Positions 49,207-60,142 are shown, counted from the stretch's first letter. The stretch: 64,000 nt of DNA from AC-32 sp963719275 (GCA_963719275.1 CAVRBT010000010.1:124001-188000); one strand, 5' to 3'. Translations and numbers: made by a program. The notes: generated by a model from the letters alone, not told the origin.

Positions 49207-50850
49207 ATGAGACGACTCATCCCGGCCACAGCGATCCTCGCCGCTCTCGTCGGCGTGGTCGCGGGCCAGAACGCACTCGGACTAGGAGAGTCCACACCGA
49301 AGACACCCTCGGCAGCGACGCCACGGTGGGTCACCCACGTGGCGCGCTACCCGGGCGGCATCTCCAGCGGCGTGCGGGCGGTCTACGCCGCCCAGCATCA
49401 GAACGTCGCACCGAGCGCCGCTGCGAAGGCTCAGGCACCCGCCAAGAACGACGGTGGGGCCAACGTCCAGATGAACGACGACAGCTACCCACCGATGCCC
49501 CAGAACGAGACCGCGGTCGCCTACAACGTGATCAGTCCCAAGATCGCGGTCGCTGCGGCGAACGACTACGTCAGCGGCGGCGTCGTGGTGATGCGGACGT
49601 CCGACAGTGGGAAGCACTGGGACAGCACCCGGATCAGCCCGCAGTTCGCCGGAACCCGGGACTTTTGTAGCGGTGGCGATCCGGGGGTCGCCTACAGCAG
49701 GCGCGACCACGCCTTCTACATTTCGCAGCTGTGCTTCTTCCGCGCGCTCCCCTTCTCCGAGGTGCAGGTGTACAAGTCCGTCGACGACGGCCAGACCTGG
49801 ACACCCGGTCGCCAGGCCGCGCGTGCGGCATCTAACTTCGACTATTCGACGGGGACGGTCGACGATTCGATCTTCAACGACAAGGAGCTCATCGCCGTCG
49901 ACAACAACCCGGGCAGCCCGCACTACGGGCGCATCTACGTGACCTACACCAAGTTCCACATCCAGCCGAACGGGTTCAGCGACTACTGCCCGCTCCAGCT
50001 CTCCTACACGGACTCGATCCCCACCGAGAACCCCGTGCTCTCGACCTGGTCGCACACCGCGATTCAGCCGGACAACCCCAGCGGCGACGGCACCGGCTCC
50101 TCGGCCAACCAGTTCAGCGACCCGGTGGTCGAGGCGAACGGCACGCTCGACGTCGGGTTCGTCTCGGAGAACTGCAACGACTCCTTCGACCCGCACCTGC
50201 TCTTCCAGAAGTCGACCGACGGAGGCCAGACGTTCCTCCCGAGCGCGGTACAGATCGACAAGCCGGGGCAGTACGCGGACTTCCAGGACGCGGCGAACGA
50301 CGACACGCTGCCGCCCACGAACTTCCGTGCGCCGAACACGCCGTCGCTGGCTTACAGCCCGAGCACCGGCAGCCTGCTGTTCGTCTACCAGAACAACGTC
50401 AACCGGCCTGTCTCCCAGGCCGACATCTCCTACCAGACCTCCACCGACGGCGGACTGCACTGGTCGGACGCGAGCTTCCTCTCCACCACGTCCTCCGGAC
50501 AGCCCGCTCCCAACGACCAGTTCTTCCCGTGGGCCGCGTCGGACGAGTCGGGTCGCTTCTACGTGATCTGGTTCGACCGCCGGCTCGACCCCGCCAACGT
50601 CCGGATCAACACGTGGCAGGCGGTGTCGGACAACGACGCAGCGAGCTTCTCCAGCGCCAAGATCAGCAGCCAGGACTGGGACCCCAACCTGGGGTTCTTC
50701 ACGAGCGGCGCGTTCATCGGCGACTACAACGGGCTCGCGGCCAGCACCGACGCCGTCTACGCGGTGTGGACCGACGGGCGCAACGACTCCATCGGCCAGA
50801 CCGGCCTCGGCGAGACGGACATCTTCACCAAGGTCCAGAAGAACCCGTAG
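49207..50850 (+). CDS. Secreted BNR/sialidase-like beta-propeller protein
   Basis: 547 residues; ATG 49207 follows AGGAGG at 5 nt. Signal peptide MRRLIPATAILAALVGVVAG. Asp-box turns recur: TSDSGKHWDST, SVDDGQTWTPG, STDGGQTFLP and STDGGLHWSD, spaced as in six-bladed sialidase folds. The catalytic arginine triad and Tyr/Glu pair of true sialidases are not evident, so enzymatic activity is doubtful. Monocistronic. Confidence 0.78.
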   Translation: MRRLIPATAILAALVGVVAGQNALGLGESTPKTPSAATPRWVTHVARYPGGISSGVRAVYAAQHQNVAPSAAAKAQAPAKNDGGANVQMNDDSYPPMPQNETAVAYNVISPKIAVAAANDYVSGGVVVMRTSDSGKHWDSTRISPQFAGTRDFCSGGDPGVAYSRRDHAFYISQLCFFRALPFSEVQVYKSVDDGQTWTPGRQAARAASNFDYSTGTVDDSIFNDKELIAVDNNPGSPHYGRIYVTYTKFHIQPNGFSDYCPLQLSYTDSIPTENPVLSTWSHTAIQPDNPSGDGTGSSANQFSDPVVEANGTLDVGFVSENCNDSFDPHLLFQKSTDGGQTFLPSAVQIDKPGQYADFQDAANDDTLPPTNFRAPNTPSLAYSPSTGSLLFVYQNNVNRPVSQADISYQTSTDGGLHWSDASFLSTTSSGQPAPNDQFFPWAASDESGRFYVIWFDRRLDPANVRINTWQAVSDNDAASFSSAKISSQDWDPNLGFFTSGAFIGDYNGLAASTDAVYAVWTDGRNDSIGQTGLGETDIFTKVQKNP

Positions 50851-50952
50851 GGCACTCGCATGCAGTCGTGGCCCGGGCCGCACGCCCGGGCCACGACCGT
50901 TCTGACCTGGGAGCTGAAGAGCCGGATTGGTGGGCGATACTCTCTTTCGCGC

Positions 50953-51023
50953 GCCCCCGTAGCTCAGTGGAAGAGCAGCGGTTTCCTAAACCGCGTGCGC
51001 TGGTTCGATTCCGGCCGGGGGCA
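50953..51023 (+). tRNA. tRNA-Arg (anticodon CCT)
   Basis: Full cloverleaf: acceptor GCCCCCG/CGGGGGC, D arm GCTC/GAGC, anticodon stem GCGGT/ACCGC with loop TTCCTAA (anticodon CCT, reads AGG), T arm GCTGG-TTCGATT-CCGGC, discriminator A. CCA is not encoded. An integrase gene starts 160 nt downstream, so the 3-prime end of this tRNA is the probable island attachment site. Confidence 0.93.
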
Positions 51024-51034
51024 CTCTCGATCGC

Positions 51035-51086
51035 CCGCAAGAAGTGGCCGATTTGCAGGAATTCTTTCTTTCTTTCATTCTTGCGG
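51035..51086 (+). terminator. Possible tRNA transcript terminator
   Basis: CCGCAAGAA (51035-51043) and TTCTTGCGG (51078-51086) form a 9-bp stem around a T/C-rich 34-nt loop directly after the tRNA. Confidence 0.4.
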
Positions 51087-51185
51087 AGACCCTCGCCGGC
51101 GACCGCACCTGATCGCTAGAGGCATCGGGAGACTGTCGCGCGACTGTCGCGCGGAACGTCCGACGCCCGGAGTACCGTCGTCCTC

Positions 51186-52358
51186 GTGGCGCAGCTAACG
51201 GGCATCGAGGTGAGGCACAAGAAGGTCTGCGCCTCTCGTGACGGCGCCGCTGCAACTGCGAGCCGACGTACCAGGCGAGCGTCTGGAGCGCCCGGGAGTC
51301 GAAGCGCATCCGGAAGACCTTCCCGACGCTCGCCGAAGCGCGGGCGTGGCGTTCAGAGACGCAGACAGGCGTTCGTCGAGGCACGCTGCGCGCGCCGGCG
51401 CACACGACTGTCGAGCGAGGCGGCAGAGGAGCTCGTCGCCGGGATGAAGTCCGGCCGCGTCCGCACCCGCTCGGGCGACCTCTACAAGCCGAGCGCGATC
51501 CGTAGCTACGAGGCGGCGCTGCGCGATCACATCGTCCCGCGCCTCGGTCGAACACGGCTTGGCGACGTTCAGCACCGTGACGTTCAGCGGATCGCCGACG
51601 ACCTCCTCGCCGAGGGACGCGATCCATCGACGATCCGCAACGCCCTCATGCCGCTGCGCGTGATCTTCCGCCGGGCAGTCGAGGACGGCGACCTCGCCGT
51701 CAATCCGTGCACCCACCTGCGGCTCCCGGCAGTCCGTGGCCGACGCGAGCGGATCGCGTCGCCCGAGGAGGCGCAGCGGCTCCTCGCCGCGCTTCCCGAC
51801 CCCGACCGCGCCATCTGGGCGACGGCACTCTACGCGGGTCTCCGCCGAGGGGAACTTCTAGCCCTAGCGTGGGACGACGTCGATTTAGCCACCGGCGTTA
51901 TCCGCGTCCAGCGAGCCTATGACGACAAGGACCGAGTCGAGGTCGAGCCAAAGAGCCGAGCCGGACGCCGGATCGTCCCGATCGTCGGCGCGCTGCGCGA
52001 TGCGCTTGTCGAGCACAAGGCACGCGAAGGACGCGATCGAGGTCTTGTCTTCGGCTCGAGCGCGGAGACGCCGTTTCAGCCATCGACGGTCTGGCGGCGG
52101 GCCCGCACTTCGTGGCAGCGAGCCGGCCTCGAGCCGATCGGCCTCCACGAGGCGCGCCATACGTTCGCTTCGGTGCTGATCGCAGCCGGCGTGAACGCGA
52201 AGGCGATCACGACCTACATGGGCCACGCCTCGGTCCAGACAACGTATGACCTCTATGGGAAGCTGATGCCGGGCTCGGAGTCGGAAGCCGCTGCCCTCGT
52301 CGACGCGTATCTCAATCGGACAGACACGGCGGCGAGACTGGCTCAGCTTGAGCGTTGA
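51186..52358 (+). CDS. Tyrosine recombinase (phage-type integrase) with two compensating frameshifts
   Basis: 390 residues in one open frame, but residues about 20-77 are out of frame. Between about 51245 and 51416 the frame with family character encodes RRCNCEPTYQASVWSARESK, then RIRKTFPTLAEARAWR and GTLRAPAHTTV, the arm-type N-terminal domain. A lost base and a gained C cancel, so no stop appears. The core domain follows (EAAEELVAGMKSG) and the catalytic residues are visible: Arg in TALYAGLRRGELLALAWDDV, His-x-x-Arg in LHEARHTFASVL, His in GHASVQTTYDLYG with the Tyr. Probably drove island insertion at the tRNA. Confidence 0.82.
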   Translation: MAQLTGIEVRHKKVCASRDGAAATASRRTRRASGAPGSRSASGRPSRRSPKRGRGVQRRRQAFVEARCARRRTRLSSEAAEELVAGMKSGRVRTRSGDLYKPSAIRSYEAALRDHIVPRLGRTRLGDVQHRDVQRIADDLLAEGRDPSTIRNALMPLRVIFRRAVEDGDLAVNPCTHLRLPAVRGRRERIASPEEAQRLLAALPDPDRAIWATALYAGLRRGELLALAWDDVDLATGVIRVQRAYDDKDRVEVEPKSRAGRRIVPIVGALRDALVEHKAREGRDRGLVFGSSAETPFQPSTVWRRARTSWQRAGLEPIGLHEARHTFASVLIAAGVNAKAITTYMGHASVQTTYDLYGKLMPGSESEAAALVDAYLNRTDTAARLAQLER

Positions 52359-52420
52359 TCCGCGAAGCTGGCTTTCATGCCTCACCGTTCGCCGCCTCAG
52401 CTGTTATTTCATGATATAGA

Positions 52421-52445
52421 CTTATTTCCTGTTACAGGAAATAAG
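52421..52445. promoter_or_regulatory. Palindromic operator 1 of the AbiE-type pair
   Basis: CTTATTTCCTGT-T-ACAGGAAATAAG is a perfect 25-bp palindrome in an AT-rich patch upstream of the AbiEi-like gene. Confidence 0.7.
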
Positions 52446-52523
52446 GCCATTAGGTGAAATAGCTAAGTTAGCCCTATGACTAGGCTCTATGCCAGCTCCC
52501 GCAGTTATTCCTCAAATCCCTCT

Positions 52524-52542
52524 TTTTCCTGTTACAGGAAAA
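52524..52542. promoter_or_regulatory. Palindromic operator 2 of the AbiE-type pair
   Basis: TTTTCCTGT-T-ACAGGAAAA repeats the core of operator 1, its centre (52533) exactly 100 bp from the first (52433). It ends 5 nt before the chosen GTG start, covering the ribosome site. Confidence 0.7.
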
Positions 52543-52547
52543 TAACG

Positions 52548-53609
52548 GTGATAGCTGAAACTACTCGTCCTGCTGAGGTTCTCACACGCGCGCTTCGCGA
52601 CGCTTCAGTCGAGATCGTCCCGCGTTCGAAGTCCGACCCGAGGGGCGTTCCGGTCGTCGTGGAGGGCGGCAAGGCGAAGGAATCTCTTACCTTGCTCTGG
52701 GCCGGCGAGGGATGGCCGGCGGACGTCGAAGAGGTTCTGGCGGCGACGCCCGACCCCTGGCCGCGCGAACTTGTCGTCGTGGCACGAGACTTCTCGCCAG
52801 GCGCCCTGAAAATTCTTCGAGAACGCGACGCCAACTGGGTCGACGAGACAGGTGATGCGAGGATTGTTGGGCCAAGCCGGCTCTTCGTGATCCGACTGCA
52901 CCGGCGAGCCGAGCCGACACAGCAGTCCAAGGACGAGAGGCGGTTCACCTGGTCGCCCTCGGCGGTCGCCCTCGCAGAAGCGATCCTCGCTAACCCGAAC
53001 GAGGCGATCATGAACAGCGCGCTGGCGGAACTGACCGACTTCTCCCCGCCGCAGATCTCGCGGACGCTCGCTCAGTTCGACAAGCGGGGCTGGACGCGCA
53101 AGACAGGAAGCGAGCGCGGGCGCGGTGCGCTTCGCGTGCTTGAAGACCGTGACGGGCTTCTCCGAAGCTGGGCTGCTCACGTGGCAGGCGAGCCGCGACC
53201 AGCGATCCAGGCGCATGCGACGCTCAAGGATCCGTTCACGTTTCTCGGCGAGAGCCTTCGACCCGCCCTTGAGGACCTCGGAGACTGGGCGCTGTCGGGA
53301 TGGGCGGGTCTGGAGCTCGAAGCGCCGTTCGCAACGCAAGTACCGACACTCCACGTGTACGTGCCGGAAGCGAGGTTCAACAACGGACGCCTGGAAGCGA
53401 TGCTCCGACAGAGCCGCCTTCGCCAAGTCGAGGAAGGCGGTCGCGTGATCTTTTGGCCGGCTGATCGTACGACCCTGCGACTGCGGAAGCCGTCGCAACG
53501 CCGTCAGCTACCAGTCGTCAGTGCACCGCGTCTCTACGCGGATCTTCTCGGCTTCGGCGGCAGAGGCGTCGACGCGGCCGAGCACGTGAGAGAGACGCTT
53601 ATTGACTGA
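52548..53609 (+). CDS. AbiEi-like antitoxin/regulator of a type IV toxin-antitoxin pair
   Basis: 353 residues from GTG 52548. A longer frame from 52476 would translate through operator 2 and is rejected. Central winged helix (SPSAVALAEAILANPNEAIM, then SPPQISRTLAQFDKRGWTRK) and a C-terminal domain of the kind in AbiEi repressors. It is followed with 8-nt overlap by a nucleotidyltransferase-like gene, the AbiEii position. AbiE antitoxins repress their own promoter at inverted repeats, matching the two operators. Confidence 0.72.
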   Translation: MIAETTRPAEVLTRALRDASVEIVPRSKSDPRGVPVVVEGGKAKESLTLLWAGEGWPADVEEVLAATPDPWPRELVVVARDFSPGALKILRERDANWVDETGDARIVGPSRLFVIRLHRRAEPTQQSKDERRFTWSPSAVALAEAILANPNEAIMNSALAELTDFSPPQISRTLAQFDKRGWTRKTGSERGRGALRVLEDRDGLLRSWAAHVAGEPRPAIQAHATLKDPFTFLGESLRPALEDLGDWALSGWAGLELEAPFATQVPTLHVYVPEARFNNGRLEAMLRQSRLRQVEEGGRVIFWPADRTTLRLRKPSQRRQLPVVSAPRLYADLLGFGGRGVDAAEHVRETLID

Positions 53610-54459
53610 CTTCGAGCTCGAACGCTCACCAGCCGCCCGCGTCCTTGCTGAGAAGGCACTGATCTGGCTCGCTCACGAACTACGAGACGCGGAACTGCCC
53701 ATCATCGTAGTGGGCGGCCTCGTACCAGAGGTTCTCGCCCGAGAGGCGGAGCTGGAGGCACCTGCGCATCTCGGGACGACCGACTTAGACATCCTCGTGG
53801 CCTTCCACGCGACGCTCGAGACGGATCTCTCGCCGCTGGAGGAAGCTCTGGAGCGAGCAGGGTTTGACCCGGATCCGAAGATCGCCGAAGGCTGGCGTTG
53901 GCGGGCGATGGTAGGCACCGCCACCGTTAAGGTCGAGTTTCTCTGCGATCTCGATGATCAGCCGGCTAACCGCGCGATCGCCCTTCCGGGATGCAAGCGC
54001 GTGACGGCCGCGAACCTCAGAGGCACTGGCTTCGTTAGCCGGGACTACGTGACCGAGACACTGACGGGGCAGCTTCCAAACGACGAGTTCGTAACCGTGA
54101 AGGTCAATTTCGCCGGGCTGAGCGGGTATTTGATGGCGAAGCTCGTCGCGGCCAGAGAACGCGGCAAGGAGAAGGACTATTACGACCTCACCTACGTGCT
54201 GCTGAACAACAGAGCCGGCGGCCCCCGAGAGGCAGGTGAGCAGTTGGGTGGCGGGCAGTTCGCCGATGACGTCCGAGCCCGGCTCAGCCTCTTCCGCGAG
54301 ATGAAGGCACGGTTCTCCACTTCACAAGACACCGGCCCGAACGGCTACGCCTCACAGACGCTTCAGATCGACCCCGAGGCTGACGCAGCGATCTTGCGCG
54401 AGGACGCCGTCAGCGCCATGGCCGACTTCATCGACGGTCTCGGCCTCGATCTTGGCTGA
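53602..54459 (+). CDS. AbiEii-like nucleotidyltransferase (toxin) of a type IV pair
   Basis: 285 residues. The nucleotidyltransferase core IIVVGGLVPEVLAREA followed by GTTDLDILVAFH supplies the Gly-rich turn and the Asp-x-Asp metal pair; KVEFLCDLDD gives a third acidic strand. Lys-rich EKDYYDLTYVLLNN is typical of AbiEii-like proteins. Family toxins block growth by transferring nucleotides, at least in some members to tRNA. Intact reading frame, unlike the restriction genes beside it. Confidence 0.72.
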   Translation: MTDFELERSPAARVLAEKALIWLAHELRDAELPIIVVGGLVPEVLAREAELEAPAHLGTTDLDILVAFHATLETDLSPLEEALERAGFDPDPKIAEGWRWRAMVGTATVKVEFLCDLDDQPANRAIALPGCKRVTAANLRGTGFVSRDYVTETLTGQLPNDEFVTVKVNFAGLSGYLMAKLVAARERGKEKDYYDLTYVLLNNRAGGPREAGEQLGGGQFADDVRARLSLFREMKARFSTSQDTGPNGYASQTLQIDPEADAAILREDAVSAMADFIDGLGLDLG

Positions 54460-54474
54460 GACCAACCTAGGCTT

Positions 54475-57252
54475 ATGACGATGGAGTCGTACCTCTCCGC
54501 CGAGGACAAGGCACGCGTCGAGATCGACAAGATGCTCGAGGCGCGCCGGCTGGGCCGTCCAGGACGCGCGCGACGCGAACCTCGCCGCGGCGCGCGGCGT
54601 CGCCGTGCGCGAGTTCATCCTCGAACCCCCGCACGGTCGCGCCGACTACCTCCTCTTCGTCGACCGCGAGGCGGTCGGCGTGATCGAGGCGAAGCCGGAG
54701 GGCGCCACGCTCACCGGCGTCGAATGGCAGTCGGCGAAGTACCTCGACGGCCTGCCCGACTGGGTCACGAGCGCGCTCGAGGGAGCGCTGCCGTTCGCCT
54801 ATCCAGTCGACCGGCGTCGAGACCCGCTTCACCAACACGCTCGATCCCGAGGCGCGCAGCCGGCAGGTCTTCTGGTTCCACCGGCCGGAGACGCTCGCCG
54901 CCTGGGTCCGCCACGTGCAGGAGAACCCGCTCGCGCCGACGCTGCGGCACCGACTCACGCACCTCCCCGAGCTCAACGCCGAGGGGCTCTGGCCGGCCCA
55001 GGCGACCGCGATCCGCAACCTCGAGCGCTCGCTCGCCGAGAACCGGCCCCGCGCCCTGATCCAGATGGCGACCGGCGCCGGCAAGACGTACACGGCGGCG
55101 AACGTCGCCTATCGCGCGGTCAAGCACGCCGGCGCCCGCCGCGTCCTGTTCCTCGTCGACCGCGCCAACCTCGGCCGGCAGACGCTGAAGGAGTTCCAGG
55201 CGTTCACGACGCCGGACGACGGACGCAAGTTCACCGAGCTCTACAACGTCCAGCACCTCTCCTCGAACGTGATCGATCCGGTCGCGCGCGTGACGATCAC
55301 GACGATCCAGCGGCTCTACTCGATCCTCAAGGGCGAGGCCGAGCTCGACCCCGAGCTCGACGAGCACTCCGCCTACGACCTCCTGCCGGACGAGCCGGTG
55401 CCGGTCGCCTACAACCCGCGCGTCCCGATCGAGACGTTCGACGTCGTCGTCGTCGACGAGTGCCACCGCTCGATCTACGGCGTCTGGCGGCAGGTGCTCG
55501 ACTACTTCGACGCCTTCATCGTCGGCCTGACGGCGACGCCGAACAAGCAGGCGTTCGGCTTCTTCAACCAGAACCTCGTCATGGAGTACACGCACGAGCA
55601 GGCCGTCGCCGACCAGGTCAACGTCGACTTCGACGTCTACCGCATCCGCACCAAGATCACCGAGCAGGGCTCGACGATCGACGCCGGCCTCGTCACCGCC
55701 TTCCGCGACCGGCAGACGCGGCGGCTCCGCTGGGAGACGCTCGACGAAGACGTCGCCTACGGCGCGCAGGCGCTCGACCGCGCGGTCGTGGCCAAGGATC
55801 AGATCCGCACGGTTGTCCGCGCCTTCAAGGAGCGGCTCTTCACCGAGATCTTCCCGGGCCGGACGGAGGTGCCGAAGACGCTCATCTTCGCCAAGGACGA
55901 CTCGCACGCCGACGACATCGTCCAGATCGTGCGCGAGGAGTTCGGCAAGGGCGACGACTTCGCGGTCAAGATCACCTACAAGTCGACCGGCCGCAAGCCG
56001 GACGAGATGATCGCCGAGTTCCGCAACTCCTACAACCCGCGGATCGCCGTGACCGTCGACATGATCGCGACCGGCACCGACGTCCGTCCGCTCGAGTGTG
56101 TGTTCTTCATGCGCGCCGTGAAGAGCCGGACGTACTTCGAGCAGATGAAGGGGCGCGGCGTGCGCGTGATCGACGAGGCGACGTTCCAGTCGGTGACGCC
56201 CGACGCGAGGGCGAAGAGCCGCTTCGTCATCGTCGACGCGGTCGGCGTCACCGAAAGCGACCTGAGCGACACGCAACCGCTCGACCGCAAGCCGACCGTC
56301 CCGCTCGAGCGGCTGCTCAAGCAGCTCTCGTTCGGCAGCCGCGACGCCGACGTCGTCTCGACGATCGCCGGCCGGATCGCGCGGCTCGAGCGACAGCTGA
56401 CGAAGGACGACCGGGACGAGCTGGAGGAGCTCGCCGGCGTCACGCTCCGCGAGCTAACGGGCGCGCTGGTCGAGCGCGCTGGATCCGGACCGCCAGCGGG
56501 AGGCGACCGGCAAGGACGAGCCGACCGAGCAGGAGCTCGCAGCCGCCGCCAAGCAGCTGCTCGATGCCGCCGTCGAGCCGCTGGCGACGAACCCGAAGCT
56601 GCGCGAGCGGCTCGTCGAGGTGCGGCGCTCCTACGAGCAGACGCTCGACGAGTTCTCGCAGGACAAGGTGATCGCCGCCGGCTACTCCCTCGACGGCGCC
56701 GACCGCGCGCGCCAGACCGCCGAGTCGTTCCGGGCGTTCATCGAGGAGCACAAGGACGAGATCACCGCGCTCCAGATCCTCTACAGCCGGCCGTACCGGC
56801 AGCGGCTGACCTTCAAGGAGATCAAGGAGCTCGCGCACGCGATCGGCCGGCCGCCCTACCAGTGGACGCCCGAGAAGCTCTGGCAGGCGTACGAGGCGCT
56901 CGAGCGCTCGAAGGTGCGCGGCTCGGGCGGACGCGTGCTGACCGACATGGTCTCGCTCGTCCGCTTCGCGCTCGAGCAGGAGGACGAGCTCGTCCCCTAC
57001 CCCGAGCTCGTCGACGAGCGCTTCCAGGCATGGTTGCTCGCCCAGGAGAACGCCGGGCGGACGTTCACGCCCGCGCAGCTCGCCTGGCTCGAGCGCATCC
57101 GCGACCACGTCGCCGCGTCGCTCGCAATCTCGGCCGAGGACTTCGACTACACGCCCTTCGTCGAGCACGGCGGCATCGGCAAGGCGTACGAGCTGTTCGG
57201 CGACGAGCTGGCGCCGCTGCTCGACGAGCTCAACGAGGCGCTGGCCGCATGA
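54475..57252 (+). pseudogene. hsdR: Type I restriction enzyme HsdR, three single-base frameshifts
   Basis: Coding begins ATG 54475 (MTMESYLSAEDKARVEIDKM). Extra bases near 54544 and 54804, and an indel near 56470-56476, break it into four frames. Joined, it carries the nuclease region (GRADYLLFVDREAVGVIEAK, the PD-D/ExK core), Walker A QMATGAGKTYTAANVAYRAV, DEAD-type DECHRSIYGVW, TATP, and helicase motifs TYFEQMKGRGVRV. The C-terminal HsdR domain (56620-57252) ends at ALAA. About 925 residues if repaired. Stop overlaps hsdS. Confidence 0.82.
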
Positions 57253-58678
57253 CGCAAGCTGCCCACCGGATTGGGTCGAAGGTCGATCTCGAGCGACGCG
57301 CTCGGCGCCTGGTCGCGGAGGAGCGCGATTCGCCGAGCAAGCAGGAGCTGCATCCGTGTGACGGCGAGAGCCCAGTGAGAGTCGCCGAAGGACATGAGGG
57401 AGTCTTCGAATCGACGACCGCGATGCAATCGGGCACTTCTCCTGACGGATCAGAACAAGCGTCTGCCTGACAAGCTCGCTCGTGCGTCCGTTGCTCGAAG
57501 TGCGAAGAGCGGACGTCACTGATCACGTGATCCGGCGCCGCTAGGACGTGCGCGGTTGCCGTTCTCGTCCGGGCGACGCGACGCTCGATCGAGGCTCTCG
57601 AGGCTGCATGCATCGCTGTCGCTTCGACGGACTCGTCCCTCGATCCGTCGCTATGCAGAGGCGTACCTCCTCAGCTTCACCGCGCTCGTGCCATCGACCG
57701 GACGAAGACGGGCATCAGCGATAGCGGTGTAAACCTGACGCATGGCACGATTCCGTGAGCTGCGAGTTTCCCGTCGCTCCAACGGCCGAGCAGCGGCGGA
57801 TCGTGGCGGCGATCGAGGAGCACCTTTCCCGCCTCGAGGCGGCCGGACAGTCACTCACACGAGCAAAGCGCCGGCTGAGCCCTGCGCGATGCCACTCTTC
57901 GCGAGCGCGGGCTGGCTCAGGGCCGTGGCCGGTCGTGACCGCTTGGCGACGCTGGTGACGAGAGCCAGATCTACGGAACGAGCACTCCGCGAAGGCGAAC
58001 GCACGATTCGGCACTGGTGTCCCGATTCTCGCGGATAGGCAACATGTCAGCGACGGCGACTCTAGCGTCTGAACAGATCATGAAGTTCGTCCGACCGACC
58101 AGACCCGGCATCGAGTCATAGCTTCGGCTCGCGCCCGGCGACCTTCTCTTCGACCGCACCAACAGCCCGAGCTGGTCGGCGACTCGGCTGTATCGCGGCT
58201 GGACCATGACTGAGCGATCTTTCCGCGTCTCATCTGATCCGGTACGGCTCTCGGACGAAGTCGTGACCTGCGTTTCCTGAGCTCGCTCTCGTAAGGCGAC
58301 GGCCACCTCGGCGCGACGTTACAACGCGAGTGTTCGAGACGCATCGCAGGTTGAGTCAAGCCGAAGATCGTCAACGGGACAATGCGCGCCTGGCGATGCC
58401 GATCCCGCTGCCGCCGCTCGAGGAGCAACGGCGGATCGTCGCCGAGATTGAGCGGCAGGTCTCGACTCGTCGACGCGATGGAGGTTCGCACGAGCTCGAC
58501 CGAGCGTTCGTCGGAGCACCGACCCTCCGCCGCGCGATCCTCGAGCAGGCATTCAGCGGCAAGCTCGTCCCGCAGGATCCGTCCGACGAGCCCGCGTCTG
58601 CGCTCCTCGAGCGGATCGCCGCCGAGCGTGCCGCCGTCGCCGAAGCCGTCCCGCCGGAAGAGGAAGATTCCGGCATGA
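57249..58678 (+). pseudogene. hsdS: Type I restriction specificity subunit HsdS, heavily frameshifted
   Basis: Both conserved spacer segments survive: VAPTAEQRRIVAAIEEHLSR near 57776-57850 and LPPLEEQRRIVAEIERQVS near 58409-58466, followed by TLRRAILEQAFSGKLVPQDP. The two target-recognition regions (about 57260-57740 and 57960-58330) are open in no single frame. The end RRKRKIPA with TGA 58676-58678 overlaps the hsdM ATG. DNA specificity cannot be read from this sequence. Confidence 0.72.
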
Positions 58679-60142
58679 GCTCGAACGGCCTCGTCCAGCG
58701 GCTCTGGAACTACTGCAACGTCCTGCGCGACGACGGGCTCTCGTACGGCGACTACGTCGAGCAGCTCACCTACCTGCTCTTCCTCAAGATGGCCGACGAG
58801 CAGACGCAAGCCGCCGTTCAGCCGCGCCCGGCATTCGTTCCCGAGGGCCTCGACTGGCAGAGCCTGCTCGCGCGCGACGGCGACGAGCTCGAGGTGCACT
58901 ACCGCCACGTCCTGACCGAGCTCGGCCGACGGCCCGGGATGCTCGGCGTCGTCTTCCGGAAGGCGCAGAACCGGATCCAGGATCCGGCGAAGCTGCGGCG
59001 GCTGATCGTCGACCTGATCGACCGCGAGCGCTGGATGACGCTCGACGTCGACGTCAAGGGCGACGCCTACGAGGGCCTCCTGCAGAAGAACGCCGAGGAC
59101 GTCAAGACGGGCGCCGGCCAGTACTTCACGCCGCGGCCGCTGATCAAGGCGATCGTCGAGGTGATGCGGCCCGAGCCGGGCATGACGATCTGCGACCCGG
59201 CCTGCGGCACCGGCGGCTTCCTGCTCGCGGCGCACGAGTACATCTCGCGCAACTACCCGTACCTCGACCCGGACGAGAAGCGCCACCTGCGGTTCGACGC
59301 CCTCCACGGTGCGAGATCGTCGACAACGCCGCGCGCCTGTGCGTGATGAACCTGCTCCTGCACGGGATCGGCGCCGAGGATGCGGAGAGCCCGATCGTGG
59401 TCGACGACTCGCTCAAGGCGCGACCCCGGCGACCGCTTCGACATGGTCCTCACGAATCCGCCGTTCGGCAAGAAGTCGTCGATGACGGTCGTGAACGCCG
59501 AGGGCGAGACCGAGCGCGAGGACCTCGTGATCGTCCGCGACGACTTCTGGGCGTCGACCTCGAACAAGCAGCTCAACTTCCTCCAGCACGTGAAGACGCT
59601 GCTCGAGATCGGCGGCCGCGCGGCGGTCGTCGTGCCCGACAACGTGCTGTTCGAGGGCGGCGCCGGCGAGACGGTGCGGCGGAAGCTCCTGCACGAGTGC
59701 GACGTCCACACGCTGCTGCGCCTGCCGACCGGGATCTTCTACGCGCAGGGCGTGAAGGCGAACGTCCTCTTCTTCGATCGCAAGCCGGCGTCGGAGGCGC
59801 GCGTCGACGAAGACGCTCTGGGTCTACGACCTGCGGACGAACATGCACTTCACGCTGAAGCAGAACCCGCTCCGCTACGAGCACCTCGAGGACTTCGTCC
59901 GGGCGTACAACCCAGAGAACCGCCACGAGCGGACGGAGAGCGAGCGGTTCCAGCCGTTCTCCTACGACGAGCTCCTCCAGCGGGACAAGGTCAGCCTCGA
60001 CCTGATCTGGCTCCGCGACGAGTCGCTCGAGGACTCGGAGAACCTGCCGCCGCCCGACGTGCTCGCGCAGGAGATCGCCGAGGACCTCGAGGCCGCGCTC
60101 AGCGAGTTCGCCCAGATCGCTGAGAGTCTGCGCGGGCGATAG
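58675..60142 (+). pseudogene. hsdM: Type I restriction-modification methyltransferase HsdM, three frameshifts
   Basis: From ATG 58675 (MSSNGLVQRLWNYCNVLRDD) through KTGAGQYFTPRPLIKAIVEV and the SAM motif DPACGTGGFLLAAHEY. A G is missing near 59313, a C is extra near 59421 (restores DRFDMVLTNPPFGKKSS, the NPPF catalytic motif), and a further shift near 59800 leads to TLWVYDLRTNMHFTLKQNPL and the end at 60142. Restored length about 488 residues, normal for HsdM N6-adenine methylases. Confidence 0.82.

Noticed and set aside
49207..50850. True sialidase
   Set aside because: Asp-box turns are present but the Arg triad and nucleophilic Tyr/Glu pair are not evident.
52476..52547. Upstream start for the AbiEi-like gene
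   Set aside because: It would translate through operator 2 and gives residues without family character; GTG 52548 fits better.
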